A stretch of 64,000 nt of DNA. It comes from Entamoeba invadens IP1. Its lineage: Eukaryota; Evosea; Mastigamoebida; Endamoebidae. The position numbers and the translations under genes are program-made. Under the pieces are notes generated by a model that was not told the origin of the DNA, ran no database searches, and saw only the letters and a list, made by a program, of their open reading frames with translations. Location of the stretch: positions 237,558 to 301,557 of the forward strand of contig NW_004440426.1 of assembly GCF_000330505.1 (NCBI RefSeq), given 5' to 3'. Position 1 is the first letter of the stretch, and each line of letters begins with the position of its first letter. Shown one piece after another: positions 52,203 through 61,452 of this stretch.

Positions 52203-52643
52203 TTCATGTTTTTATTCTTCTTCTTTTTATTCATAAATTATAATTAAGCCTATAATTCATAACATGTCTATTCCATTGACAAGGCATTTTGTGACACTTC
52301 TTCAATTAATTAGAAAACATTTCTTCGGTGTAAAATACTCACAATTACAAAACAACTTTTTTAACTGTTGAATAATCACCGAAATATCCCGCCTTGTCGT
52401 GTCTTTTAATATCCTATTTTTATTTATATATACCATAACATTTATATCGTTTGTTGTATTATTTGTAATCCTCTAAATGTGATTTTTTAAATAAAACACT
52501 TTGTATAAACCATCCTTTTGTTTGTGTTAAAATTTAACATTAAAATATATTAAAATATTCAAAAAATCACTTTTATTGTTATATAATCTCAGTCAATCAA
52601 ATTTTTTAATGGACAAATTAAAGAACTAAACTAACTCAATTTT
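52203..52643. other. Convergent intergenic region
   Basis: About 440 bp of A/T-rich sequence between converging genes. Nothing recognised. Confidence 0.5.
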
Positions 52644-53693
52644 TCATTTGGATGTATCGCACTCTATAACATTACAATTCGTGGACTTGGTCACAACAAA
52701 CTCAACTCCCATCATTTGTTTGATAACTTCAAACATTGTCTTTGAGTGCATGCTAACCTCACCACATGTTATGCGACTTTTGCCTTTCGCTAACGCCATC
52801 GGCACTAACATCATGTCTTGCAAATACTCATCACAACACCCGTCATGTTTCAACTCCATTTGAAGGCGCTCCAAACTCCTTTCAAGCAACTTCCCCCACC
52901 CCTCGTTGTTCTCCTCAACAACAAACGAAGAGATTCGACAGCTCTCAAACTCAACAAATATTTCAACAATTTTCGCCTTTCCCCCAACGTTCACCACTTC
53001 GATTTCACTCTTCACTACTTCACCACCAAATTTGACTACCTTTCGAAGCTCTTTTTTCAACTCGCTTGCAACGTCCCCGATGGTAAAGTCCTGATCGTTG
53101 CCACCAATGACTCTTCCTACGACTCTAAGCGCCTTACCTCTCCCATTTTGAACAATCGGTTTTATTTCAGCCGGGCACGTCATCGTACACTCAATTTCAC
53201 CACCACCTCTCGGGAAAAACCCAAAGCGCCTGATCTGCACTTCCAGGAGTATTCCCATATCCCTAAGAGGAGGAGAGTAGATCTGCATGAAATACTCCGG
53301 TGATGGTGCCCATAGAGTGTGAGTACCTCCACACACAATAATATGGTGTACGCCTTCTATCGCAAATAAACAAGGCATTAGTGACTGAAGAACAAGGCAA
53401 CAACTACCGGCTCCTCGCATCGAAAATTTCTTCATGATTGGCTGTGGAGGAAGTACCGCTTTTGAAGCCGGGAAAAACAACTCAGTCTGCTTCTCTTTGA
53501 GCGAATCGACAGGAATACTGAAAAGGTCTCGAATAGCCGAGATACATACAACATGTTGATTGGCCAGCCCGGGGTTCTTCCTGTTTTTACGGATTGAGTG
53601 TATGTGAATATCTTTCTTGAGTAATGCGGCAAACGAACACGTGACACGCAAAATCTGTCCACCACCCTCTAATTGGGATCCGTCTATTTCCAT
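52644..53693 (-). CDS. RtcA: RNA 3'-terminal phosphate cyclase
   Basis: Converts RNA 3'-phosphate to a 2',3'-cyclic phosphate using ATP, via an enzyme-AMP on His. 349 aa, single exon, usual family length. Motifs: DGSQLEGGGQILRVTCSFAAL (residues 4 onward, with a family start that is nearly invariant), IRKNRKNPGLANQHV, RGAGSCCLVLQSLMPCLF, GGTHTLWAPSPEYF, the glycine patch GFFPRGGGEIE, and the late block QDMMLVPMALAKGKSRI followed by VSMHSKTMFEVI, where the His is in the adenylylation position. Possible roles are tRNA splicing or U6 RNA ends; it may act with the CCA enzyme in RNA end metabolism. Confidence 0.95.
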   Translation of the reverse strand: MEIDGSQLEGGGQILRVTCSFAALLKKDIHIHSIRKNRKNPGLANQHVVCISAIRDLFSIPVDSLKEKQTELFFPASKAVLPPQPIMKKFSMRGAGSCCLVLQSLMPCLFAIEGVHHIIVCGGTHTLWAPSPEYFMQIYSPPLRDMGILLEVQIRRFGFFPRGGGEIECTMTCPAEIKPIVQNGRGKALRVVGRVIGGNDQDFTIGDVASELKKELRKVVKFGGEVVKSEIEVVNVGGKAKIVEIFVEFESCRISSFVVEENNEGWGKLLERSLERLQMELKHDGCCDEYLQDMMLVPMALAKGKSRITCGEVSMHSKTMFEVIKQMMGVEFVVTKSTNCNVIECDTSK

Positions 53694-54192
53694 TGGTTTG
53701 TCAGTTGAAGTTCACTTTTTGTCAAATGGTCTTATCTCCTTTCATGTGAAGTCTAGTTTGAGGATTGACTTCATATAGTATGAAGTTATAACTTAACTAG
53801 TATATTTCATTTAATTAATTTATTAATTAATCAATTACATTATCATTTATTGTTTTTGGAATAAAAAAAATAAATGATAATGTAATTTATTTTTATTAGT
53901 TATAAAAACAAAAACAGATGTACAATTTCGAGAGTTCGTAAGTTTTCATTATTATTAATATTTATAGTAAAATTATAGTATATTTATTAAATTAAATCGG
54001 TTTACACACAAAATTGGAAAAAATGAAATCAAAAAAAAAGAAATCAAATAATAAAAATGCCAAGACAAAGTCTTAATTTTCATTCAACAATGGCAATTTG
54101 AAATTAATTTAAAAAATAATATTTTAAATTCAGAGTACTTGCACATAGTCGTTATATCATAGAGAACTGTAATACTCATACTTTATACTGTG
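53694..54192. other. A+T-rich divergent promoter region
   Basis: Between RtcA and the first secreted Gln-rich gene. Only A/T-rich sequence, apart from TAGAGAACTG about 30 bp before the ATG, which resembles the GAAC element. Confidence 0.45.
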
Positions 54193-54606
54193 ATGTTAAA
54201 AACATTTGTAATAATGTTATTTGTTGTTGGGATGATCCAAACCACGATGTGTGAATACGTTGAAGACGGTGAGGACTTCCAACTTTTCGATCAAAATGAA
54301 GGACAAGAGCAAGAAGCTCAAGCAGCACCGAAACAAGAACAACTCCCACCTGGACAAAAGTTGCTCATGCAAATTCAGGAATTGTTACAATCGACACAAC
54401 AAGCACTCGAACTCGCGAAACAACCACTTCCAGTAGTCCAAAAACAAGTCGATATTCCAACTGTTCCTCCACGTGTCACTGTTCAACAACTGTTCCCTTC
54501 TACAACACCAGAAACACAACCAAAAGCTCAACAGCAACAAGAACCACAGACAGAACAACAAACACAACCACAACAAGAACCACAGGAACAAGCAGAAGCC
54601 TCATAA
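54193..54606 (+). CDS. Secreted Gln-rich protein
   Basis: 137 aa from the ATG at 54193. Signal peptide MLKTFVIMLFVVGMIQTTMC with cleavage after about residue 20. The mature part begins acidic (EYVEDGEDFQLFDQNEG), then a short amphipathic helix (MQIQELLQSTQQALELAKQP) and a Pro/Gln tail (QQQQEPQTEQQTQPQQ). No Cys in the mature protein beyond the cleavage region. It shares signal peptide, helix and Gln-rich tail with the next gene, so the two look like tandem paralogues. Function unknown; surface or secreted. Confidence 0.72.
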   Translation: MLKTFVIMLFVVGMIQTTMCEYVEDGEDFQLFDQNEGQEQEAQAAPKQEQLPPGQKLLMQIQELLQSTQQALELAKQPLPVVQKQVDIPTVPPRVTVQQLFPSTTPETQPKAQQQQEPQTEQQTQPQQEPQEQAEAS

Positions 54607-54938
54607 GAACACACATAAGAATCACTACAATAAACACTTAAATATAAATGAGTTGGTTTATTCTTTATACTTTGAGTAATTTTGTGTGTCCAAATTGAGG
54701 AGTGGATGACTTGGCGAAGGTCACATACTTCGCTTCATAATTTCTTTTGTGTTTTGATTTAACTAGTTTTTTAATGAAAAAAGAAAAAGGATCACAAAAC
54801 AATTTTTTCAGAGGTCAAAGACAGTTTGAAACAAAACTACCAAAGAACCACAAACACAAAAGATAAGGAGTGAAGTGATTTTATAGATGACATGTATCCG
54901 TAGAACTGGAACGGTATAAGTATAGTGTTATAACTGTA
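54607..54938. other. Intergenic region between tandem paralogues
   Basis: About 330 bp. A short hairpin (GCGAAG/CTTCGC) lies at about 54714-54733 in the first gene's 3' flank. GTAGAACTGGAA near 54900 may be a GAAC-type promoter element of the second gene; a similar AGAACT occurs before the first. Confidence 0.45.
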
Positions 54939-55559
54939 ATGAAAGCTCTTTTATCAACTTTAATATTGTTGAGCTTCATAATCACAACATTCGGTGAATG
55001 TGTTGGTATGAATGAATATAAACTTCAAGATGATGGTAAAGCAAAAAGTGAACTCCAAGTGGTAGCCGAAGAAAAGACAAAAGAATTGAATAAAGCGTTA
55101 GGAAAAATTGACAAAAAGAAAGGAAAGTCGAGTAAAGCAGAGAAGGCGGGCACTTCCACTTCAAAGGTTCAAAAAGCGAAAACTTTGCAAAAAACGAGTA
55201 AAACTGGTAAAAGTGCAAAGCAAAAAGAAACAAAGAAAATGAGTCCATTGAAAAAAGGCAAAGTGGAGAAGACCAAAAAATTCAGAATCAGAAAGCCAGG
55301 AAGGAAATTGCGAGAACAAGTCAAAAGAGTTCTTCTTGAAGCTAAGAAAGCTATTAAAAAGGCGAATGAACCTATTTTAGCTTATGACGAAGAAGACGAA
55401 CAAAAAGAACTCAAAGAAGTAAAACAAGTCAAACCAGTGAAAAAACAAACGACTATACAACCAGCCCAACAGCCACAGCAATCGACTCCAATTGAAGTCC
55501 AAGAGACTCAAACACAGCCAACGCCACAAGACAATTATCAAGAACAACAATACAATTGA
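54939..55559 (+). CDS. Secreted Lys-rich protein with Gln-rich tail
   Basis: 206 aa. Signal peptide MKALLSTLILLSFIITTFGEC. The mature protein has a long Lys-rich middle (about 60-125: KKKGKSSKAEKAGTSTSK and similar), a helix VKRVLLEAKKAIKKANEPI matching the helix of the upstream gene in pattern, an acidic patch (AYDEEDEQKE) and a Pro/Gln/Thr tail. A tandem paralogue of the preceding gene with a Lys-rich insertion. Lys/Glu-rich surface proteins such as KERP1 are known in E. histolytica, but no specific homology is claimed. Probably secreted or surface-bound. Confidence 0.7.
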   Translation: MKALLSTLILLSFIITTFGECVGMNEYKLQDDGKAKSELQVVAEEKTKELNKALGKIDKKKGKSSKAEKAGTSTSKVQKAKTLQKTSKTGKSAKQKETKKMSPLKKGKVEKTKKFRIRKPGRKLREQVKRVLLEAKKAIKKANEPILAYDEEDEQKELKEVKQVKPVKKQTTIQPAQQPQQSTPIEVQETQTQPTPQDNYQEQQYN

Positions 55560-55923
55560 ATGTTGTTTGTTTTCTATTTGTTTTATTATCTGTTAACAAT
55601 AATATATAAGAAAAATTATTATAATTTTATTTTATAATTTATATTATATTTTGATAGAATATATATTATACTAAACACAACATAACAAAGAAGTACTAAT
55701 AATTGTTCAAAATATAGTAAATTAATAATAACAATTCTATAATTAATGGTTAATTATTAAAAACAATATTTGGTAAAATATCCTGATTGATTGAAATGAA
55801 ACAAAGAAAAAATTTGAAAATAAAAAAAATAATTTATTTCTAGTTTATATAATAGAAATAATTAAAATACAATCCCAGAAGGCAGGCTTTTCCCATAAGG
55901 CTAGCTTGAGGGACTGAACATGA
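55560..55923. other. Convergent intergenic region
   Basis: A/T-rich, with a G+C-richer patch at about 55872-55920 (CCAGAAGGCAGGC ... GAGGGACTGAAC) directly after the stop of the TLDc-like gene. It is probably that gene's 3' untranslated region. No further feature. Confidence 0.45.
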
Positions 55924-56478
55924 TTATTTGAGTTCTATATTTTCAATAACTAGTATTCGTTTCGTCAAGAAGTACTGAGGATGGTTAGTCCCATTCAAGT
56001 CCGTGTCCTCCATGTTTTTATATTCCCACGACAAATTCACACAATGACTCAAACACACATTTGTTTTACATATTGTGAAATAGCCATACCCAAATCCACC
56101 AACAGTATACAATTTGTTTGGGTCATTTTTGTAGACCATAAGGGCATGCTTAGCATTTCGACCTTTTGGAAACCAATGCTTTTGTGATGTTATCGGTTCG
56201 GTAGAATCAATTGATATTATGAAGTGGTTGCTATCCTCTATCCACACGTCAGTACCTGTTATCATGCTTTTGATATACGCTCCAAACACATTCCCCTTCT
56301 GGTCAAAGTTGAAGAAAAACAAATTCCGCTTACCTACAATTCGCTTTGTAAATTCGTCACTCGACGTACCACCATAAATGTCACTGTCATACAACACACT
56401 CCCTTTTGGAAGAAGTCCCCACCCTATTTGCCTTGGAACTCGGTCTTCCCAAGTGTCTTGTTTCGTGTCTGTCATCAT
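55924..56478 (-). CDS. TLDc-like protein
   Basis: 184 aa, essentially one TLDc-like domain without coiled coil. Motifs in family order: GSVLYDSDIYGGTSSDEF, RNLFFFNFDQKGNVFGAYIK, DSNHFIISID, LYTVGGFGYGYFTIC, and the terminal FLTKRILVIENIELK. Two Met codons open the frame; the first is used here. No signal peptide. It is a paralogue of the three other TLDc-like genes in the window and is divergent to the one at 57597. In other eukaryotes TLDc proteins bind the V-ATPase or protect against oxidation. Confidence 0.75.
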   Translation of the reverse strand: MMTDTKQDTWEDRVPRQIGWGLLPKGSVLYDSDIYGGTSSDEFTKRIVGKRNLFFFNFDQKGNVFGAYIKSMITGTDVWIEDSNHFIISIDSTEPITSQKHWFPKGRNAKHALMVYKNDPNKLYTVGGFGYGYFTICKTNVCLSHCVNLSWEYKNMEDTDLNGTNHPQYFLTKRILVIENIELK

Positions 56479-56553
56479 ACTTTTCTAGTGGGTTTGTCTT
56501 ATAATTAGTTTATTTATAATTTACTATTACTATTTTGTTATTGCTATTGTTTT

Positions 56554-56574
56554 ACCCGACATATCATGGCGGGT
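56554..56574. repeat. 9-bp hairpin with T tail
   Basis: ACCCGACAT pairs with ATGGCGGGT around a 3-nt loop with one mismatch; GTTTTT follows on the plus strand. It is about 75 bp upstream of the minus-strand TLDc-like gene. Possibly a protein-binding palindrome. Confidence 0.5.
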
Positions 56575-57264
56575 GTTTTTCTTTTTTTATGTGAAATATA
56601 ATATAGTTGTTTTAATACATTGTTTAGAATAATACTTGTGTCATAAAACAATTAAAATGAATTTATAATAAAACCAACATGTTTTGTCAAAACAAATATC
56701 ATTGAATTACTCAACCAATATAGATTGGATTGTTAATGATCTATAAATACAAAAAATATATTCACGGCATTAGAAGGCTGTTGGTTTATTATTATTAAAT
56801 CAATATAATAATAAGTTGTTATCAATAAAATAATGGGATAATTGATTGGTATTAAAAAAATGGTGAGTTTCGTCTTTTATTTGGCACTTCCTTTTCTATT
56901 AAACAAGAATATTCTTATTAGTATTTTTATTCCATCTGTTTCAAAAATGTGTTTGATATGGTAATAAATCAGCTCTTCTTATGAAAAAAAAAATAATTAT
57001 TTTATGGTTAAAAAAATCATTGTTTTAATAAATCAATTGAGATTATATATTTAGAATGCCGTTCAAAATGAGAAACATGGTATAATTAAACTAGCATGTA
57101 GAAATAGCAAATCTCAAAACCACGTTCTTTACATACGATTAAATAAACTAAAAAACAATTGATTATAAAATTAATAAGAATGGTTTAAAATGTCATAATA
57201 AGATAACAAATAAAAAAACAAACGAAATAAAAAAACGAGACAATTTGTATATTAATAAACCACG

Positions 57265-57494
57265 TTTGTTCCGCCACTTTAGTATTAAAAACAAACAATA
57301 TTTCGGGAATATCACCGCAAACCACAGACAATGAGAAACTCGGATTAAAAAATAGATTTACCACATCCCCCATTACAACAGCGACATTTGATGTAAAAAA
57401 GTGGGCGTCTATGCACTCACGAAAAAGAATAGAAAAAAAAAGAAAAAAACAGATGAGCCAAAAATGCACCAGCGCAAAAAAGTGGCGGAACAAA
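57265..57494. repeat. 230-bp unit bounded by perfect 16-bp inverted repeats
   Basis: TTTGTTCCGCCACTTT at 57265-57280 and its exact reverse complement at 57479-57494. The interior has more G+C than usual spacers (GTGGGCGTCTATGCACTC, CACCAGCGC). No flanking duplication was found, so it could be an old MITE that lost its target duplication or a paired regulatory element. It ends about 100 bp before the TLDc-like gene start. Confidence 0.6.
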
Positions 57495-57596
57495 GAGAAA
57501 CAGAAAGCACCATTTTTTGGTAAAGTTCGAATACAACATGGCTAAATATACTCACCACACTATTTAAGCGATCTCCGTCTTTTCAATACACAACGA

Positions 57597-58136
57597 ATGG
57601 GAAACAACGCCTCGACATCTTCCGATAGTGAAAAGAACTTCAGTGTCTTCAAAGAGAAGGTCTATGAATGGACCGGGAAGACTGAGATGGAAGTCTTGTT
57701 TGACACTGATATGACCCCATTCAATCAAAAAGTCATTAACGACTACACAAAACAAAGAGACGTTTTATTACTCTTCTTTGACTCGAAAAATGATGTCCTT
57801 GGACAATTCAGACTTGTCAATGGAAAGAATGGAGTGTCTTACAAAACACTCACTTGCTCTTTTGTGTATAACGGAGTGGCAAATCCACTCTTCTGGAACT
57901 GGAAAAATGCGTCATTTAAATCAAAGGGAGTCCCTGTGTTTATGTATTCATCACAATCTCTTTTTGAAACATCAAATTGCGTCATTAAAAGGTCAGCAAT
58001 CAACAACGTCGGAAACAAAAACGTGAGAGAAATGATTGACGTCCCAATCAGAATGAGTTTCATTCCAAATTCTAACAACCAAAACAACGAATCAATGTGT
58101 TTTGTGAAAAGAATGATTGTAGTTGAATTATTGTAA
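57597..58136 (+). CDS. TLDc-like protein with predicted N-myristoylation
   Basis: 179 aa. Begins MGNNASTSSDSEKNF: Gly 2 and Ser 6 fit the N-myristoyltransferase consensus, so membrane attachment is predicted. The remainder is a TLDc-like domain: MEVLFDTDMTPFNQKV, RDVLLLFFDSKNDVLGQFRL, YKTLTCSFVYNG, and the terminal strand MCFVKRMIVVELL. Shorter than the coiled-coil members. It is transcribed away from the 184-aa paralogue, with 1.1 kb between the starts, suggesting inverted local duplication. Confidence 0.75.
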   Translation: MGNNASTSSDSEKNFSVFKEKVYEWTGKTEMEVLFDTDMTPFNQKVINDYTKQRDVLLLFFDSKNDVLGQFRLVNGKNGVSYKTLTCSFVYNGVANPLFWNWKNASFKSKGVPVFMYSSQSLFETSNCVIKRSAINNVGNKNVREMIDVPIRMSFIPNSNNQNNESMCFVKRMIVVELL

Positions 58137-59102
58137 TATGTATTATATATTTAGTTTACGTGCGACTTAATGTTATTGGACAAAAAATAATGTATCATAT
58201 TATATTATATATAAATATTATATCATTTTTTAAATAAAAAAATAAAATGTGTTAAAATTATTTTTAAAATGTTTTTCATAATTTGTAAAAAAATTGATTT
58301 TTCAATTTGAATTGTTGAAATTGTTAAAATAAGTTAATTAAAGATCAATCAGATGAAAATCTGACTTGATCTTTAAATAAATTTATTTAAAAATAATATT
58401 TTCATGTTAGTTTTATTATATTTAGTTTTAATATTATAAATATTTATTAATTTACTCTAATAAAAATATATAAATTTAAATGATTTAATTTAAATCACTG
58501 ATGATAGTAAATTTTTAATATAATTTTTAACTAATAAAACAAGTAAACAAATTAATGTAATATTATAATTAAATTATAACAAAATTATTGGTTATAGTTA
58601 GTTAAATGATATAATATTTAAACTAAGAAATAACCATTAAAGAAATGATCAATCCAATTATAGAACAAGTGACGTGTTTCTCTTTTCAGAAATTTTGTGA
58701 AGAGTACTATTTTATTTCTTCCCACCAGTCTCCACAAAAACATCCCAGTTAGATACAGATAGTTTTAATTATAACGGAAAATGATTCAAAACTAAAGTTG
58801 TTAAGATAAAAACCACTTGAGTCTCCCAAGCAAAAAAAAACATCCATCTCTTTTCGTTCGATTAAAAATGGCAATGTTTAACTTCTCCACACAAAAAGAC
58901 TACCATTACAAAAATCACGTTTCTAGACTAAAAACTACTCTGTAACAAATTTGGGCAACCAAACGTTATACATATAATACTTTATACCAACCAATTATTA
59001 TAAATTGACTCTTCGCAGTTTAGTCCAAAGGTAATAAAACTGCAATGACTGTGGTAAACGCGTACGCAGTAATAACCCAACTCACAGAACTGACAAAAGA
59101 CA
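58137..59102. other. Intergenic region upstream of malate dehydrogenase
   Basis: Contains the hairpin at 58338-58376. From 58650 the sequence is less A/T-rich (ACGTGTTTCTCTTTTCAG, CTTCCCACCAGTCTCC) but no frame is convincing; it may be promoter and leader DNA or a decayed gene. The short frame at 59045-59149 is discussed in the findings. Confidence 0.45.
58338..58376 (+). repeat. 17-bp hairpin with GAAA tetraloop
   Basis: TTAAAGATCAATCAGAT (58338-58354) pairs with ATCTGA-TTGATCTTTAA (58359-58376, one bulged C at 58365) around GAAA, a stable GNRA tetraloop on the plus strand. It lies 200 bp past the stop codon of the TLDc-like gene, so it may be in the 3' untranslated region or mark transcript ends. 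Confidence 0.7.
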
Positions 59103-60173
59103 ATGGCAAAGTTCTGCAGAGGTATATCACAGTACTGGGAAAGGATTAACACCGACCCCAAAAAGGAGTCTGTCCCAATTCACGTCTTAGTGACTGGTGC
59201 TGCTGGTCAGATTGGTTACAACTTGACGTTTCTCATAGCCAACGGCCTCATGTTTGGCGAGCATCAAACGGTGATATTGCACTTATATGATGTTATGGTT
59301 GAAATGATGGAAGGCGTGAAAATGGAATTGACTGACGGGTGTTTCCCATTAGTGAAAGGAATAGTGGCGTCCAACAAGACTGATGTTGCTTTTACGGGCG
59401 TTGAAGTGGCCATTTTAGTTGCTGGTATGCCACGAAAGGTTGGGATGGAGCGTAAAGAGCTTATAAGTATCAATACGCGTATTATGAAGGAGCAAGCTCT
59501 TGCTCTCAAAGCTTACTCGAGTCATCAAGTGCGAGTTCTTGTCGTTGCCAATCCAGCAAACACAAATGCACTTGTCGTCGCAAACAACGCTGGAATCGAT
59601 GTGAAGCAAATCACGTGTCTGACAAGACTCGACCAGAACAGAGCCATCGCACAAATAGCACAGAAGTGTAATGTACCAATTGCAACTGTTAAACACGTCT
59701 TTGTATGGGGAAATCACTCTGAGAAGCAGTGTCCAGATATCAGTCATGCGTACATCGAGACAAGCGAAGGTGAGAAAAAAGTCGAAGATCTAGTCGAGGC
59801 GTCATGGCTCGAGTCGTTCAATAAAATCGTTCGCGAGCGTGGCTCTAAGGTGATTGAAGCTCGTAAAGCTTCTTCGGCCGCTTCTGCCGCAAAGGCCATT
59901 GTTGACCATTTCAAAGATTGGTGTTTGGGCACAGACACGGAAAAAGTCGTGTGTATGGGAATATACAGCGAAGGACAGTACGACGTCCCAAAAGGAATTT
60001 TCTTTTCAATGCCAGTTGTGTGTTGTGGTGGAGAGTATCACGTCGTTGACGACTTAGTATTAAGTCCTGCGCTCAAAGAGTCGCTCAAAGAGTCAGAAGA
60101 AGAACTTATTGAGGAGAAGAAACTCGAACTTGCCTTCGAAGAAATAACACAACAGTACCATGTTCACGACTAA
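59103..60173 (+). CDS. Malate dehydrogenase, cytosolic type
   Basis: Interconverts malate and oxaloacetate with NAD(P)(H). 356 aa from the ATG at 59103. Rossmann motif VLVTGAAGQIGYNL (about residues 29-42), cofactor selectivity region LHLYDV, VAILVAGMPRKVGMERKEL (substrate-loop Arg residues), VANPANTNALV, LTRLDQNRA, and the catalytic His in VWGNHS. The usual GNHSxTQ continues here as SEKQCPDI. About 28 residues precede the nucleotide fold, more than in cytosolic enzymes of animals; a second frame upstream may belong to the real N-terminus. In Entamoeba this enzyme balances cytosolic redox together with malic enzyme. Confidence 0.93.
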   Translation: MAKFCRGISQYWERINTDPKKESVPIHVLVTGAAGQIGYNLTFLIANGLMFGEHQTVILHLYDVMVEMMEGVKMELTDGCFPLVKGIVASNKTDVAFTGVEVAILVAGMPRKVGMERKELISINTRIMKEQALALKAYSSHQVRVLVVANPANTNALVVANNAGIDVKQITCLTRLDQNRAIAQIAQKCNVPIATVKHVFVWGNHSEKQCPDISHAYIETSEGEKKVEDLVEASWLESFNKIVRERGSKVIEARKASSAASAAKAIVDHFKDWCLGTDTEKVVCMGIYSEGQYDVPKGIFFSMPVVCCGGEYHVVDDLVLSPALKESLKESEEELIEEKKLELAFEEITQQYHVHD

Positions 60174-61452
60174 ACATTGAATTATTAAGTTTTTAATAAC
60201 AATTGTTTATTATTATTGTAATAATATTTTTTATAATGTCGAAATTAAAAAAATCAGTTAATTGATTATAGTTATTTAAATGATTATAATTATAATAATT
60301 TATAGTTATAAAAAGCTTATCAATCTTTCCGTCATAATATGGCGGTTATATTAATCTTATTTAATTTAATTATTTTTTTTATTTAATTTTTTTATTCAAA
60401 CTAAATTATTGATTGATAGTAATTTATTATAATAACTCTAATATTATTTGTCAATTTTACTAAAGATATAGTCTGTTTTCTATTTAACGATATTGGATTT
60501 TTAATACTATTTATAATAACAGTATTATAATTTATAATAAAAATAAAGTTGTTTTTCAAAAAAATGGCTTGTATTTTATTTTTTGTTCTTTTTTTATAAA
60601 AATTTGCTTAAAAAAACAAAAAACAAAATTGCTTGACAACAAAAAAATTTATCAAGCCAAAACGAATGATAACTTGGTGTTGAAATTTGAATACGACGAA
60701 ATAAACTATGTCAAGTGGATTATTCAAAATTAATAAATGTCATATTAGATAGAATAGACATGTCAAATTATCATTTGGGTCATATTGAAGACGACAACAA
60801 GTGATTTGGAAAAAAGTCAATGCTCAGGATTTGTTTATCATTAGTTTAAATTAATAACAATTTTATTAATAGTTAATGGTTTTTAATTAGTAATATTGAG
60901 TATAGTAAATTATAGTTTAATATTTTCGGTCTAGTTCTTTTCTTTGTTATATTTTTAGATTATTGTTAAATAGAAAACAGACTTTAGTTTGAACTTCTAT
61001 AAAGTATTATTCTTTTTAATATAAAACAAATATAATAAAAAGACCGAAAGGGTTATATTTTTTTGAAAACGATATTAATAAATACACACAAAACGGGTGA
61101 TTTGGGCAAACAAATAATGGATGATGTGAACATTTTTGTTGAAGAACCATTGAATTCAAAACATTGGGTTTATAATAACAAATTCCAAAATATAGTAAAA
61201 ATAATTATACGCGTATAATTAATAATTTCGATTAAGGTGGAGTATGTGGGTTGATGTTGTTTTGTTCAATATTCAACGTTTAAATGGTCTGTAAGTGATT
61301 AAATGTATTAGAAAGATATATTCCAAAGTCTTTGATAACCAACTCGAATTAACACAAAAGGATATAAACATCTATGATATGAAAAAAAGGTCGAAGTGTT
61401 TGAAAAACAAAAGCAAAAAATAGAAGAGAACTGCCAAAATCATAAGACAACC
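60174..61452. other. Long A+T-rich intergenic region
   Basis: About 1.3 kb without gene. The only distinct element is the 20-bp palindrome at 61202-61221. ATATAAAC near 61363 is a possible TATA element for the ferredoxin gene about 90 bp further on. Confidence 0.5.
61202..61221. promoter_or_regulatory. Perfect 20-bp palindrome with ACGCGT core
   Basis: TAATTATACGCGTATAATTA equals its own reverse complement. The ACGCGT core is the only CG-rich hexamer for hundreds of bases and is the binding core of MluI-cell-cycle-box factors in fungi. It lies 232 bp before the ferredoxin ATG. A regulatory role is inference. Confidence 0.5.

Larger units (their letters stand above)
56479..57596. other. Divergent region between two TLDc-like genes
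   Basis: About 1.1 kb containing a short hairpin (56554-56574) and an inverted repeat (57265-57494). The rest is A/T-rich. Promoters of both TLDc-like genes must lie here. Confidence 0.5.

Noticed and set aside
54939..55559. Identity as the adhesin KERP1
   Set aside because: Only the Lys/Glu-rich character and secretion are shared; no ordered motif supports it and KERP1 is considered restricted to E. histolytica-like species.
57510..57545. Possible tRNA box B (AGTTCGAATAC)
   Set aside because: No box A at the right distance and no cloverleaf could be drawn around it.
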